Below, in pieces: positions 23,220 through 32,353 of a stretch of DNA of 64,000 nucleotides. The first letter of the stretch is position 1. Every line of letters starts with the position of its first letter. Where the stretch lies: positions 1 to 64,000 of the forward strand of contig NZ_AFPJ01000008.1 of NCBI RefSeq assembly GCF_000220505.1. The letters run 5' to 3'. Position numbers and translations under genes: made by a program. The notes under the pieces were generated by a model. That model did no database searches. It was not told the origin of the DNA and saw only the letters and a program-made list of their open reading frames with translations. The DNA comes from Microbulbifer agarilyticus S89. GTDB lineage: Bacteria > Pseudomonadota > Gammaproteobacteria > Pseudomonadales > Cellvibrionaceae.

Positions 23220-24332
23220 ATGATTTCTTTCCTTATTGGTTCACTTGTTACTGCAAGTGTGGGGCCGCTGGTGCCTGCTGCGGATCCCTTGCCCATTGGC
23301 GATGGGGCTGCGCCTTATGCCCTTGAGCATCCGGTCGAGTACCCAGGCGAGAATCTGTTCGAAGAGCTGGTCGAATACCTGGGCGCAAGCGGCGAATACC
23401 AGGAGGTTCACAGCTTGCTGGTGTTTCGCGGTGGCGAGGTGTTGGCCGAGCGCTACTTTGCGGGAAACGCGGATTACATCGATTTTCTCGGCGGTGTAAA
23501 GCGCGTAGCAGTCCCCAATCAAAAACAGTGGCGGGCGTCTGATCTGCACTACGTTGCTTCGGTCAATAAAAGTGTGACTGCACTGCTTACGGGAATATGG
23601 CTACACGAACAGGGCCGAACTGCCACACAGACCATGGCGCCGCTGTTGCCCCGCTACCGGTCGTATTTTTCAGATCCCGCAAAGGCCGCATTAACCGTGC
23701 ACGATATCCTGTCGATGCAGTCGGGTTTTCGCTGGGACGAGTGGAATGACGATGATCTGGTGCGGCTGTGGCAAACCGATAACTTTGCGGACTTTCTACT
23801 GGCGAGGGCAAATCATGGCCCAGGGAAAAAGTGGCGTTACAACAGCGCGGCGCCAAATCTTCTGTATGAGGCCATTCAGGAAACGCTCTCGGTACCGCTC
23901 CAACTGTGGGCGGAGCAACGCCTCTATCGCCCGTTGGGGATAACAGAGTTTCATTGGGGGCGGCAGCCGAATGGTATCGCGGAAGCCTCGGCCCGGTTGT
24001 CGTTGTTGCCTCGGGATATGCTGAATCTTGGCGTGCTAATTTTGCAGCGTGGACGCTGGAAGGGACAGCAAGTCGTACCGCCTCGGTGGATTCAGCAGAT
24101 GTGCTCGGTGCAGGCAGAAGGACCTTCCGGTGCCTATGGGTACGGCATTTGGCCGCGCAACTTTAATGGTCTTTCAGTGTGCACGGCGGAAGGGGATGGA
24201 GGGCAATACATCCATGTCATCGAAGAGAAAGAAATGGTTGTGGTAATGACCCAGGGCAATTACTTGCAGTGGCCGCTATATCGCAATCAGTCAGACGAGA
24301 TCTTACAAAGACTATTGGAAGCGTTAGATTAG
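23220..24332 (+). CDS. Exported serine hydrolase, beta-lactamase class C/COG1680 family
   Basis: A 370-residue protein with an N-terminal hydrophobic export signal (SFLIGSLVTASVGPLVPAA). The serine-lysine pair is seen as Ser114-x-x-Lys117 (ASVNKSVTALL), followed by the tyrosine motif WRYNSAAPNLLYEA and a C-terminal GGQYIHVI stretch in place of the KTG box. This is the family of class C beta-lactamase-like esterases and D-amino-acid amidases. It lies between two secreted cytochrome-containing proteins of the glucan locus, so an esterase acting on acylated glycan or a cell-wall role are both possible; the sequence does not decide. The ribosome site is weak. Confidence 0.8.
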   Translation: MISFLIGSLVTASVGPLVPAADPLPIGDGAAPYALEHPVEYPGENLFEELVEYLGASGEYQEVHSLLVFRGGEVLAERYFAGNADYIDFLGGVKRVAVPNQKQWRASDLHYVASVNKSVTALLTGIWLHEQGRTATQTMAPLLPRYRSYFSDPAKAALTVHDILSMQSGFRWDEWNDDDLVRLWQTDNFADFLLARANHGPGKKWRYNSAAPNLLYEAIQETLSVPLQLWAEQRLYRPLGITEFHWGRQPNGIAEASARLSLLPRDMLNLGVLILQRGRWKGQQVVPPRWIQQMCSVQAEGPSGAYGYGIWPRNFNGLSVCTAEGDGGQYIHVIEEKEMVVVMTQGNYLQWPLYRNQSDEILQRLLEALD

Positions 24333-24502
24333 GGCTTAACTTATTTGAATCTGATCATAAGGTAAGTAAGGATCCTGAATTTGAGACAGATTCAGATCAA
24401 TCTGATGATGCTTGGCAGCCGTTTAGAGTGATGAATTTAATGATTCGTTAATTAAGTAGTCTTAGCGATATTTACAATAATAATCTAACTTGGGTTGGTT
24501 TT

Positions 24503-27500
24503 ATGAATATCTGCAACCTTTTCAAATATGTTTTTGTTCTTCTAATGCTTTTTCTAAGTGCCAAGGCTCTATCGGTTGGCACTTTTACCCAAATAGTATC
24601 ACCTTCCAATGGCAGCAAGTTTGATGCCGGGTCTACGATCGAAGTGCTTGTCGAGGCTGAGGATCCAGATGGCATCGATGTTGCGCGATTATGGGTGGAT
24701 GGCAATTATTATGACTTAGATGATCAGGCACCCTATAAATTTTATCTTTCGTCCCTTACAGAAGGGGAACACACTCTAATGGTGCGCGCGAAAGATGGAA
24801 AGGGCAATGCTATCGACAGCCAAACCATTACTGTTTCGATCGAAGCGCCCAAGCCATATGCCAGAATTATTTCACCGAAAGATGGCTCAGTGTTTTCAGC
24901 GGGCGATACATTGACAGTTGCCGTTGATGTCTTTGATCCAATTGATATTGAGGTTGCGCGCTTGTGGCTGAATGGCCAGTACTGGGATATCGATCAAAGT
25001 GCACCATTTGCATTCAATATTAGTGATCTATCATCAGGTACTTATTCCCTGGAGGTTCGCACCAAGAACCAACTAGGAGAGTTGCTTAACAGTGAAGTTG
25101 TATCAGTCGATATCGTAGATCCAGAGATTTCAGCCCCTCCAGAAGATGTAGCCATACCTATACCTGAGTCAATATCAATAGCGTGCGCAGAAGAAACATT
25201 ATGCGCATGTCGGTTAGATGGCGGAGCGGTAAAGATTGTATTTGACCTTGGGGAAGCGAATGCATCACCAAAGTTTTTTGTTGGGCGAGGGGCTGCTCCC
25301 GATATTGGGCTCTTCAAAGCCAATCAAGATGCAACGGATTCTGAATCTGGTACTTACTGGTTTGAGGATTTGGAGAACGATTACTCGGGAGATAGCGTAC
25401 ATTTTAACGTTTTTTCGACATCATGGTTTCCTGGTGCGGGAGGCCTCGATTTTCTATATCTGGAGTATGATAGTTTAGCCGCGTGCAACTCAGGAAATGC
25501 ACCTGCACCAGAATCAGAGCCAGAGTCAGACCCAGAACCAGAACCCATTGCATCCCCTGAGGATATCCCTTATGCAAAGGTTACATTTCCCCTCAATGGA
25601 GCCACCGTTAACCTAGGAGATCAGCTAATTGTGCGAGCGGATGCATTTGCCCAAGGTGGCATTAGCGTTGCTCGACTTTGGATTGATGATGTTTACCATA
25701 GTCTGGACAACACACAACCTTATGAGTTCGCCGTGGATGGGCTTGGTGCGGGTGTTCATTCACTGAGTATCAGGGCAAAAGACAACTCTGGAAATATACA
25801 TGAGAGTGATGTCGTAACTATTACAGTGTCGCCAGACGAAATTTCAGAAGAAGCTATTCTGTTGCCAATTGAAGTCTTCGGCCCAGGCGGTACGACGAAG
25901 AGTGTCCGCTTCGACCTTGAGGATCCTTCAAGCATTACACATTTATATCTACGCTGTAACGCTTGTGGTTATCATGATATTCGGTTGGACAAAGAAAGTG
26001 ATAAAGTTAAAGCCAGTGTCCGGCTAAATGGCGGAGCCGCAATCCCATTAAAACACTTTATCGAAAATGATCGGGTATATGGAAACCCCGATATTCGTAT
26101 TATAGGTGGCGAAGCTGACTACGGCGGTATCGGTGGCGGGTTTCGTACAGTGAGAATGACTGTGCCAATTAGTGGCTTGGTTGCCGGTGAAAACATCCTC
26201 ACGTTTGAGCATGAGAACGCCGAGGCCCCGAGTATCGGGTTCCGCATCATCGAGCTCAATTTGTTAGAAAATGGATCCTTGTCAAACATGATCTTGGATG
26301 CTTCGAACATTGCTTATGAAGATCCAGGCTCATGGGCCCCGCCTCGTGATACACCTCAAGAAATTGCTGAAGGTAAGGCGCTATGGGAAGCGCGCAACAC
26401 TCTCTATGATCCATGGCTTGATAACATTGATGGACAAGGAAATGGTCGAGGTGAATTTGATGGGGCGATGCAAGCTTCCTGTGCAGATTGTCACGCTGCA
26501 GACGGGCGGGATTTGAAATACTTTAATTTTTCAAATTATTCGATTATTGAACGCTCCAAGTTCCATGGTTTGAGCCATGCAGATGGGGAGAAAATTGCGT
26601 CATACATTCGCAATCTGTATGTCCCCCTGGTAAGCCAGGCCAGGCCTTGGAACCCGACCTATCAGCCTGGGGCAGGCCTTGATTCCCGTCCTGTACACGA
26701 ATGGGCGGCAGGTGCTGGTATCGATGCCATACTTGATCAAGACCAAGATCTTGCACCCTATCTTTTCCCAAATGGCACATCTCTGGATGCTGTACGTAAA
26801 GTAGTGGATCGATTTGGCAAGCTGAACTTAAGGGAATTACCCATCAACATTCCCATGCCGGAGTGGAACCAGTGGCTGCCAATTATCCATCCCGACGATG
26901 CTTTTGATACTTTGGATCCTGCGATAAATTCCGATGCAAGAGGGCGCTATGTGGCAATACCGTTTTACAAGCTGTTATATAACGATGCTTACACGAGCCC
27001 CAATCGCGAAACCTTGGGTTATGCCCGTGATATTAAAGACTGGTTACGGCAAGGTAATAGCTGTGGACAAGGGGAGCCAATGCGAGCCATCAATGGTGAT
27101 ATTGTTGAAGCAATCGCATTGCCCATGCCCACTGTGGACTGGAATAGTTGCGGCAACATTAGTGCTTCTCGCGAAGCGTTGGAGATGATCGAAATTGCCA
27201 AGCGCGGGTTGACGGCCTGGTCCTCGGTAAAAATGTGGGAAATTATTCACAGTAACAACTTAGAGCAAGAGTCCATGCAACAAGGCCGGAGCGTCTGCTC
27301 TGACGGGCGTTGCGTTGATGCCAGCGAGCCGCGAGGCTGGGTTGTAGATGGTCGCAACGTGTTTGACCGTCCGCCACACTTTACTGCTACTGGCGGCGTT
27401 CGGCAGTACTTCACGCAAAATCAAATGCTCGGTATCTTCGAGTCAAACGCTTGGTACCACTTGAATATGGTTCTTAATACTGGATACAGAGAAACCATGC

Positions 27501-28027
27501 CGTCCCATTTTGCTTATACATATAGCCATGTAGAGCTTCTGCAGCAGTTTTCAAAAATTGATCAAGGTTTCCGTTTTTGGGCGACGATGATCAAGCAGCG
27601 TCAACTGCAAACCAATGGCAAGTATGGTATTGAAGCGGGGTTGGATTTACGTACAGCACAGCCGTATATCTACTACGGTACTGCACGAGGTACCACGAAA
27701 ACAGATACGCAATCAAGTATAGGGCAGCCATTGTGGGGCCGGTTGGCGCAAGCAATGGTTGAGGATTTTGTGGATGATGCAAACAATGCGACTGCGCAGG
27801 ACTGGGCTAATGCGACGCAAAATAGAAAAGTACAAGATAGAAACAGTGCAAATTTTTCGCCGTGCAGCGAAAAATGTACATTTGATCTTGGTGAATATCA
27901 GGGAAGAAATACCTATCGAGTAATTCCCAAATTACGAGAGATTGGTGTCCAGGATTATGCTATTCAAGACTTAATTGATTGGGCGGAAAAAACATGGCCT
28001 CACGGCCCGTGGGATGATTTGCGATAG
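24503..28027 (+). CDS. Exported Ig-like/cytochrome c protein
   Basis: A 1174-residue protein with a signal peptide (NLFKYVFVLLMLFLSAKA). Two Ig-like repeats (about 28-115 and 116-205) and a third (about 350-445) share the wording VARLWVDG...YDLDDQAPY...AGVHSLSIRAKD. They are separated by a Cys-containing domain (about 225-330) and an acidic Glu/Pro/Asp linker. The C-terminal part carries one c-type heme motif CADCH (Cys660-His664) and a long following domain I do not recognise, ending WAEKTWPHGPWDDL. The gene and its flanks are clearly more AT-rich and use different codons from the neighbouring GH genes, suggesting later acquisition. It resembles the layout of exported cytochrome proteins proposed to feed electrons to polysaccharide oxidases. 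That function is an inference. Confidence 0.75.
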   Translation: MNICNLFKYVFVLLMLFLSAKALSVGTFTQIVSPSNGSKFDAGSTIEVLVEAEDPDGIDVARLWVDGNYYDLDDQAPYKFYLSSLTEGEHTLMVRAKDGKGNAIDSQTITVSIEAPKPYARIISPKDGSVFSAGDTLTVAVDVFDPIDIEVARLWLNGQYWDIDQSAPFAFNISDLSSGTYSLEVRTKNQLGELLNSEVVSVDIVDPEISAPPEDVAIPIPESISIACAEETLCACRLDGGAVKIVFDLGEANASPKFFVGRGAAPDIGLFKANQDATDSESGTYWFEDLENDYSGDSVHFNVFSTSWFPGAGGLDFLYLEYDSLAACNSGNAPAPESEPESDPEPEPIASPEDIPYAKVTFPLNGATVNLGDQLIVRADAFAQGGISVARLWIDDVYHSLDNTQPYEFAVDGLGAGVHSLSIRAKDNSGNIHESDVVTITVSPDEISEEAILLPIEVFGPGGTTKSVRFDLEDPSSITHLYLRCNACGYHDIRLDKESDKVKASVRLNGGAAIPLKHFIENDRVYGNPDIRIIGGEADYGGIGGGFRTVRMTVPISGLVAGENILTFEHENAEAPSIGFRIIELNLLENGSLSNMILDASNIAYEDPGSWAPPRDTPQEIAEGKALWEARNTLYDPWLDNIDGQGNGRGEFDGAMQASCADCHAADGRDLKYFNFSNYSIIERSKFHGLSHADGEKIASYIRNLYVPLVSQARPWNPTYQPGAGLDSRPVHEWAAGAGIDAILDQDQDLAPYLFPNGTSLDAVRKVVDRFGKLNLRELPINIPMPEWNQWLPIIHPDDAFDTLDPAINSDARGRYVAIPFYKLLYNDAYTSPNRETLGYARDIKDWLRQGNSCGQGEPMRAINGDIVEAIALPMPTVDWNSCGNISASREALEMIEIAKRGLTAWSSVKMWEIIHSNNLEQESMQQGRSVCSDGRCVDASEPRGWVVDGRNVFDRPPHFTATGGVRQYFTQNQMLGIFESNAWYHLNMVLNTGYRETMPSHFAYTYSHVELLQQFSKIDQGFRFWATMIKQRQLQTNGKYGIEAGLDLRTAQPYIYYGTARGTTKTDTQSSIGQPLWGRLAQAMVEDFVDDANNATAQDWANATQNRKVQDRNSANFSPCSEKCTFDLGEYQGRNTYRVIPKLREIGVQDYAIQDLIDWAEKTWPHGPWDDLR

Positions 28028-28217
28028 TTTCTGGTAGCGGGTTGATTAGTCTACTCAGAGGCCCCACAGACCCCTACTACCCCAATAATCGAAAGTAGCT
28101 TGATGGCATTGTGGCAGAAGGTGATCTGTGGGTGGTACAGCCGTGGGAATCATCGGTAGGTGGCGGGAACAATTCAACTCGCATACTCCGCCACGTTTTT
28201 CGCGTTTTTCTCGGCCG

Positions 28218-29390
28218 CTAAGCGTTGGCTGCTCCTCTTTTTATGCCGCCGGAAAGGGCATTTTTTCGAAATTCTGTCGGCGACATGCCAACCAGGCGGC
28301 TGAAAAAGCGATGGAAGGCTGACTTGCTGTTAAAGCCGGATTCAAGCAAAACATCGAGAACGGTCATTTCGGACTTGTCCGGATTGGAGAGCAGTGCCTT
28401 GGCGGTTTCCACTCGATAACTGTTTACATATTCGAAGAAATTGGTGCCGAAGTGCTTGTTGATTACCGCAGAAACTTCTTTTACAGGCAGATCTGCTCGT
28501 TCGGAAAACTGTTCCAGATTCAAGTTTTTTTTGAGGTAAAGCTTGTCGACTTCCATTGCGTTGCGCACTTTTTCGATATTCCATTCCGACGGTTCTCCAT
28601 CTTCGGGGACGCTCTTGCGGATCTCTGTCTCTGGACTAGTTGCGAGCAATCTTTGTGCGTAGGTGAGGTTATACGCAAAAAACGCGTTGATCAGTACGAA
28701 GGAAAAGTAGTTGTCGATGATACCCATGTAATCTGCAACGTAGTCACTAGAGAACTTGGCCACAATGTGTACGGTAGCGGTCCAGGCCCAGGTAATGCAT
28801 ACGCCTAATACCGGCATCGTCAACCAGTTTAATTCCATCTCGGAATAGTCAGAGTACTCATCATTCAGCTCGTGGCGATATCGGCGAATCTGGTGGAGTG
28901 CTGCCGCCGCATATAGAAAGGGCATCACTGACACCAAATCCCAGACAAGTGTGACGGCCTTCGCAGGGAGTGTTTGCCCCGGGTCTGGGGTATAGCGTAG
29001 GTCGCTGCTAGAGATATCGAAAGCGGTAATCCACAAAATGGCAAACATCGCAGGGACAATGTGCAGTGCCATGCGGGGAGTGAAAGAGAAATCCCGTCGG
29101 GTAAGAGAGCAGACATAGAGGTAGATTGCAGGTCCCTTGAGTAACAATGCAGTCACCAGCAAAGCCGGCATCAAGTTTTGCTCTACCCAAGAGTTGAATG
29201 TTATTTGATCACTCCACAATGCGAGTGTACATGCGGACGCAAAGGCTATGATGATCAAAAAAGCAGCTAATAAATGGCCATCGTGGCGGGAGCGTGTTGG
29301 CAAAATAGATCGAAATACAGCCAGCAACAGACACTCGGCTGCTGTCATGATCAGAACCACATCGTGAATATTGAAAAGATAGTGTTTCAT
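28218..29390 (-). CDS. Membrane-anchored AraC-family transcription regulator
   Basis: A 390-residue protein. The N-terminal 240 residues hold about seven hydrophobic segments (for example VVLIMTAAECLLLAVF, MPALLVTALLLKGPAIYLYV, IVPAMFAILWITAF). The C-terminal 100 residues are an AraC/XylS domain with two helix-turn-helix motifs (LEQFSERADLPVKEVSAVI and VLDVLLESGFNSKSAFHRFF, then GMSPTEFRKNA). Such 7TM-AraC proteins are thought to sense a ligand at the membrane and activate adjacent carbohydrate genes. It is transcribed away from the GH3 gene, and the 29.43-29.51 kb operator lies in the shared promoter. It is the only local candidate for binding the GTGGGACG sites. Binding is inferred, not shown. 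Confidence 0.85.
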   Translation of the reverse strand: MKHYLFNIHDVVLIMTAAECLLLAVFRSILPTRSRHDGHLLAAFLIIIAFASACTLALWSDQITFNSWVEQNLMPALLVTALLLKGPAIYLYVCSLTRRDFSFTPRMALHIVPAMFAILWITAFDISSSDLRYTPDPGQTLPAKAVTLVWDLVSVMPFLYAAAALHQIRRYRHELNDEYSDYSEMELNWLTMPVLGVCITWAWTATVHIVAKFSSDYVADYMGIIDNYFSFVLINAFFAYNLTYAQRLLATSPETEIRKSVPEDGEPSEWNIEKVRNAMEVDKLYLKKNLNLEQFSERADLPVKEVSAVINKHFGTNFFEYVNSYRVETAKALLSNPDKSEMTVLDVLLESGFNSKSAFHRFFSRLVGMSPTEFRKNALSGGIKRGAANA

Positions 29391-29433
29391 ACGCGTACCG
29401 CCGGAGAGTTTATCGTTTTATAGGTTTCTCATT

Positions 29434-29507
29434 CGTCCCATTTCACACTGGCCTCGCCTGGGAAAGTGACGCGGCTCATTTTGTGCTCGGGGGTAAAAGT
29501 GGGACGA
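29434..29507. promoter_or_regulatory. Composite operator in the AraC-regulator/GH3 divergent promoter
   Basis: CGTCCCATTTCA (29434-29445), CATTTTGTG (from 29477) and AAGTGGGACGA (29497-29507) repeat the order and near-spacing of the 17.9-18.0 kb site. GTGGGACG is 126 bases before the GH3 start at 29625. The first element is an inverted relative of GTGGGACG and lies 44 bases before the regulator start, so it could also serve autoregulation. Confidence 0.6.
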
Positions 29508-29624
29508 ACCCCGATTGGGTATACCGTACAACAGAGACTGCTGAACTGTGGGGGCCAAGCAAAGTGGTTGCCCTAAAGATACGAAGTCTAACGAAAAAAG
29601 AACAGATGCGGGAGTTCTACGGTG

Positions 29625-32168
29625 ATGAAGAAGCGAATTCTGCTGGGGGTCCTCTACGGAGCGATAGTTGGCATTGGACTTTCCGGTTGTGCTGAGCAGA
29701 AATTGGAGGGAGTAGTGGATGCTGAGGGTATTGATGCCGACAATGCAGCGGTCTACTGGCCGCAGTTGACCTCTCCCATCGCCAAGGACCCGGTGATCGA
29801 ATCGCGGATTGATGCACTACTGGCAAGAATGACGGTCGAAGAAAAAGTCGGCCAGATGGTACAGGTGGAGATCCGCACCGCAACGCCCGAAGATGTGAAG
29901 CAGTACCACATCGGTGCCATCTTGAATGGTGGCGGTAGCTTCCCATATGACAACAAGCACGCTAGCGTGGACAGCTGGGTCGCGCTCGCCGATGAATACT
30001 ATAAAGCCTCCGTCGACACGACTGACGGTGGAGTCGGAATCCCCATGATTTGGGGAACCGATGCGGTTCACGGTCACAACAATGTAATTGGTGCGACCCT
30101 ATTCCCTCATAATATTGCCCTCGGTGCCACGCAGAACCCGGAATTGATGCGTCAGATTGGTGTTGCCACTGCTGCCGAAGTCCGCGCGACGGGCATCGAT
30201 TGGATCTTTGCGCCCACACTCGCGGTCGTGCGTGACGACCGTTGGGGGCGCACCTACGAATCCTACGCCGAAAACCCGCAAGTTGTGCATAGCTACGCAG
30301 GTAAGCTGGTTGAGGGCCTGCAAGGCAGAGCCGACAGTGAAGAACGGCTGCAAGGTAAACACGTCATCGGCACGGCCAAGCACTGGCTGGCCGACGGCGG
30401 CACCGAGAACGGTATTGACCGCGGTGATGCGGTGATGAGTGAAGAGGAACTGGTCAATATTCACGCCCAGGGTTACTTCTCTGCAATCGAAGCCGGTGTC
30501 CAGTCGGTGATGGCATCGTTCAGCAGCTGGAACGGTGAGAAGATGCATGGTCATCAATATCTGATGACTGATGTACTGAAAGAGCGACTGGGTTTTGACG
30601 GTTTTGTAGTCGGCGACTGGGCAGGACACCAGTTTGTGAATGGCTGCAGCATTGACAGCTGCCCACAGGCGATCAACGCCGGTTTGGATATGTTTATGGC
30701 TCCGGACCCTAGCTGGAAATCACTCTTTGCAAATACCGTAGCCCAGGCAAAGAGCGGTGAGATTTCTTCCGAGCGACTCGACGATGCGGTGCGCCGCATT
30801 CTGCGAGTCAAAATGCGCTCCGGCCTGTTCGAAGCGGGTCTGCCCTCCGAGCGAGCCAATGCCGGTGATGAGTCCCTGATCGGTGCCGCGGCGCACCGCT
30901 CCATCGCTCGTCAGGCGGTGCGTGAATCCTTGGTGTTGTTGAAAAACAACGACAGCCTTTTACCACTGGCGCGTGATCAGCGCGTGCTGGTGGCCGGTGA
31001 CGGCGCCGACAATATCGGCAAGCAGTCCGGTGGCTGGAGTATCACCTGGCAGGGAACCGGCAACCAGAATAGCGATTTCCCCGGTGCAACTTCCTTGTTT
31101 GGCGGCATCGCCGCAGTGGTTGAATCTGCGGGCGGTATCGCCGAACTTTCGGTAGATGGTAGCTTCGAGCAAAAGCCGGATGTGGCCATCGTGGTGTTTG
31201 GTGAAGATCCCTATGCGGAAATGCAGGGTGATATTTCTAACCTGGACTACAGCGGCGATAAAGATTTAGCGCTACTGCAACGTTTGAAGGAGCAGGGTAT
31301 TCCGGTCGTTTCTCTGTTCATTACCGGCCGTCCTCTTTGGACCAACCCGGAAATTAATGCCTCCGATGCATTTGTGGTGATCTGGCAACCGGGTACTGAA
31401 GGTAGTGGTGTAGCGGACGTACTCTTCCGCAAGATTAGTGGCGAGGTAAACCACGATTTTACCGGCAAGTTGACTTTTTCCTGGCCTAATGATGCGCAGC
31501 CCACTCGACGCAATCCCGGTGAAAATGAATCGCTGGCGCAGTTTCACTACGGCTATGGTCTAGGTTATGAGGATCGGATACAGATCGCCGTACTGTCTGA
31601 GGAGAGTGGCCTAAAAATGGGCGATGGCAAGGGAGAGCTGGCGGTATTCGATGGCCGGGCTCTGGATCCGTGGCGCCTCCAGGTGACTGATGCTGGAAAT
31701 AACCAGACCATAATTTCAAGTAGTGTCGCCAAGTTACACGGCATCAGTGTGCAGTCCGTCGATCGCAAGGTTCAGGAAGACAGTCGTCGCCTTCGCTGGA
31801 CTGGCGAAGGCAGTGCGATGGCAGGCTTCTTCGCGAACAGCCGCACCGATCTTTCTGCGTATCTGGGCAACCACGGCGCACTGATTTTTGATGTAAAGGT
31901 CGACGGCGCACCTAGCGATCCCGTTAGTCTGGGAATGTACTGCGGTCAGGACTGCGGTGCCGAGAAGTCCATTACCGAAGTGCTGCAGAGTGCAGTTCCC
32001 GGCGAGTGGAAAACCGTCACCGTAGATCTGCAGTGTTTGGCTGCTGATGGTGCAAGAATGGATATGGTGCTGTCGCCCTTTTACATGCGTACAGAGGGAA
32101 AGTTGGACTTGACGATTCATGATGTGCGTGTCGCGTCTCAAGCAGAAGCAGAAATTCACTGCAGCTGA
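29625..32168 (+). CDS. GH3 exo-beta-glucosidase lipoprotein
   Basis: An 847-residue protein. The start was set at the ATG at 29625; the GTG one codon upstream is also in frame. Residues 1-22 are a lipoprotein signal with a canonical lipobox LSGC. The GH3 N-terminal barrel includes VGIPMIWGTDAVHGHNNVIG, KHVIGTAKHWLADGG and the nucleophile region VVGDWAGH with Asp331. The alpha/beta sandwich domain follows (LVLLKNNDSLLPL, KQSGGWSITWQG), then a C-terminal beta domain. It resembles periplasmic or outer-membrane exo-1,3/1,4-glucosidases of marine gammaproteobacteria and would release glucose from laminari-oligosaccharides. It is followed by the sugar transporter gene. Confidence 0.9.
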   Translation: MKKRILLGVLYGAIVGIGLSGCAEQKLEGVVDAEGIDADNAAVYWPQLTSPIAKDPVIESRIDALLARMTVEEKVGQMVQVEIRTATPEDVKQYHIGAILNGGGSFPYDNKHASVDSWVALADEYYKASVDTTDGGVGIPMIWGTDAVHGHNNVIGATLFPHNIALGATQNPELMRQIGVATAAEVRATGIDWIFAPTLAVVRDDRWGRTYESYAENPQVVHSYAGKLVEGLQGRADSEERLQGKHVIGTAKHWLADGGTENGIDRGDAVMSEEELVNIHAQGYFSAIEAGVQSVMASFSSWNGEKMHGHQYLMTDVLKERLGFDGFVVGDWAGHQFVNGCSIDSCPQAINAGLDMFMAPDPSWKSLFANTVAQAKSGEISSERLDDAVRRILRVKMRSGLFEAGLPSERANAGDESLIGAAAHRSIARQAVRESLVLLKNNDSLLPLARDQRVLVAGDGADNIGKQSGGWSITWQGTGNQNSDFPGATSLFGGIAAVVESAGGIAELSVDGSFEQKPDVAIVVFGEDPYAEMQGDISNLDYSGDKDLALLQRLKEQGIPVVSLFITGRPLWTNPEINASDAFVVIWQPGTEGSGVADVLFRKISGEVNHDFTGKLTFSWPNDAQPTRRNPGENESLAQFHYGYGLGYEDRIQIAVLSEESGLKMGDGKGELAVFDGRALDPWRLQVTDAGNNQTIISSSVAKLHGISVQSVDRKVQEDSRRLRWTGEGSAMAGFFANSRTDLSAYLGNHGALIFDVKVDGAPSDPVSLGMYCGQDCGAEKSITEVLQSAVPGEWKTVTVDLQCLAADGARMDMVLSPFYMRTEGKLDLTIHDVRVASQAEAEIHCS

Positions 32169-32353
32169 ACGGCAACCCCGCCCCCCAGTGCGCATCCGTG
32201 CTGGGGATTGCCATGCCTCTGAAATTACACAGTAACTTCTAATTGAGAACATGGAAATTGTGCTCATTAGCCGTGCCACCAATGCCGCGACAAACGTGGG
32301 CGAAATAAAAGTCAGAGCCGACAAACGGCGTTTAGTAAGTGAGAGAATAAAAA

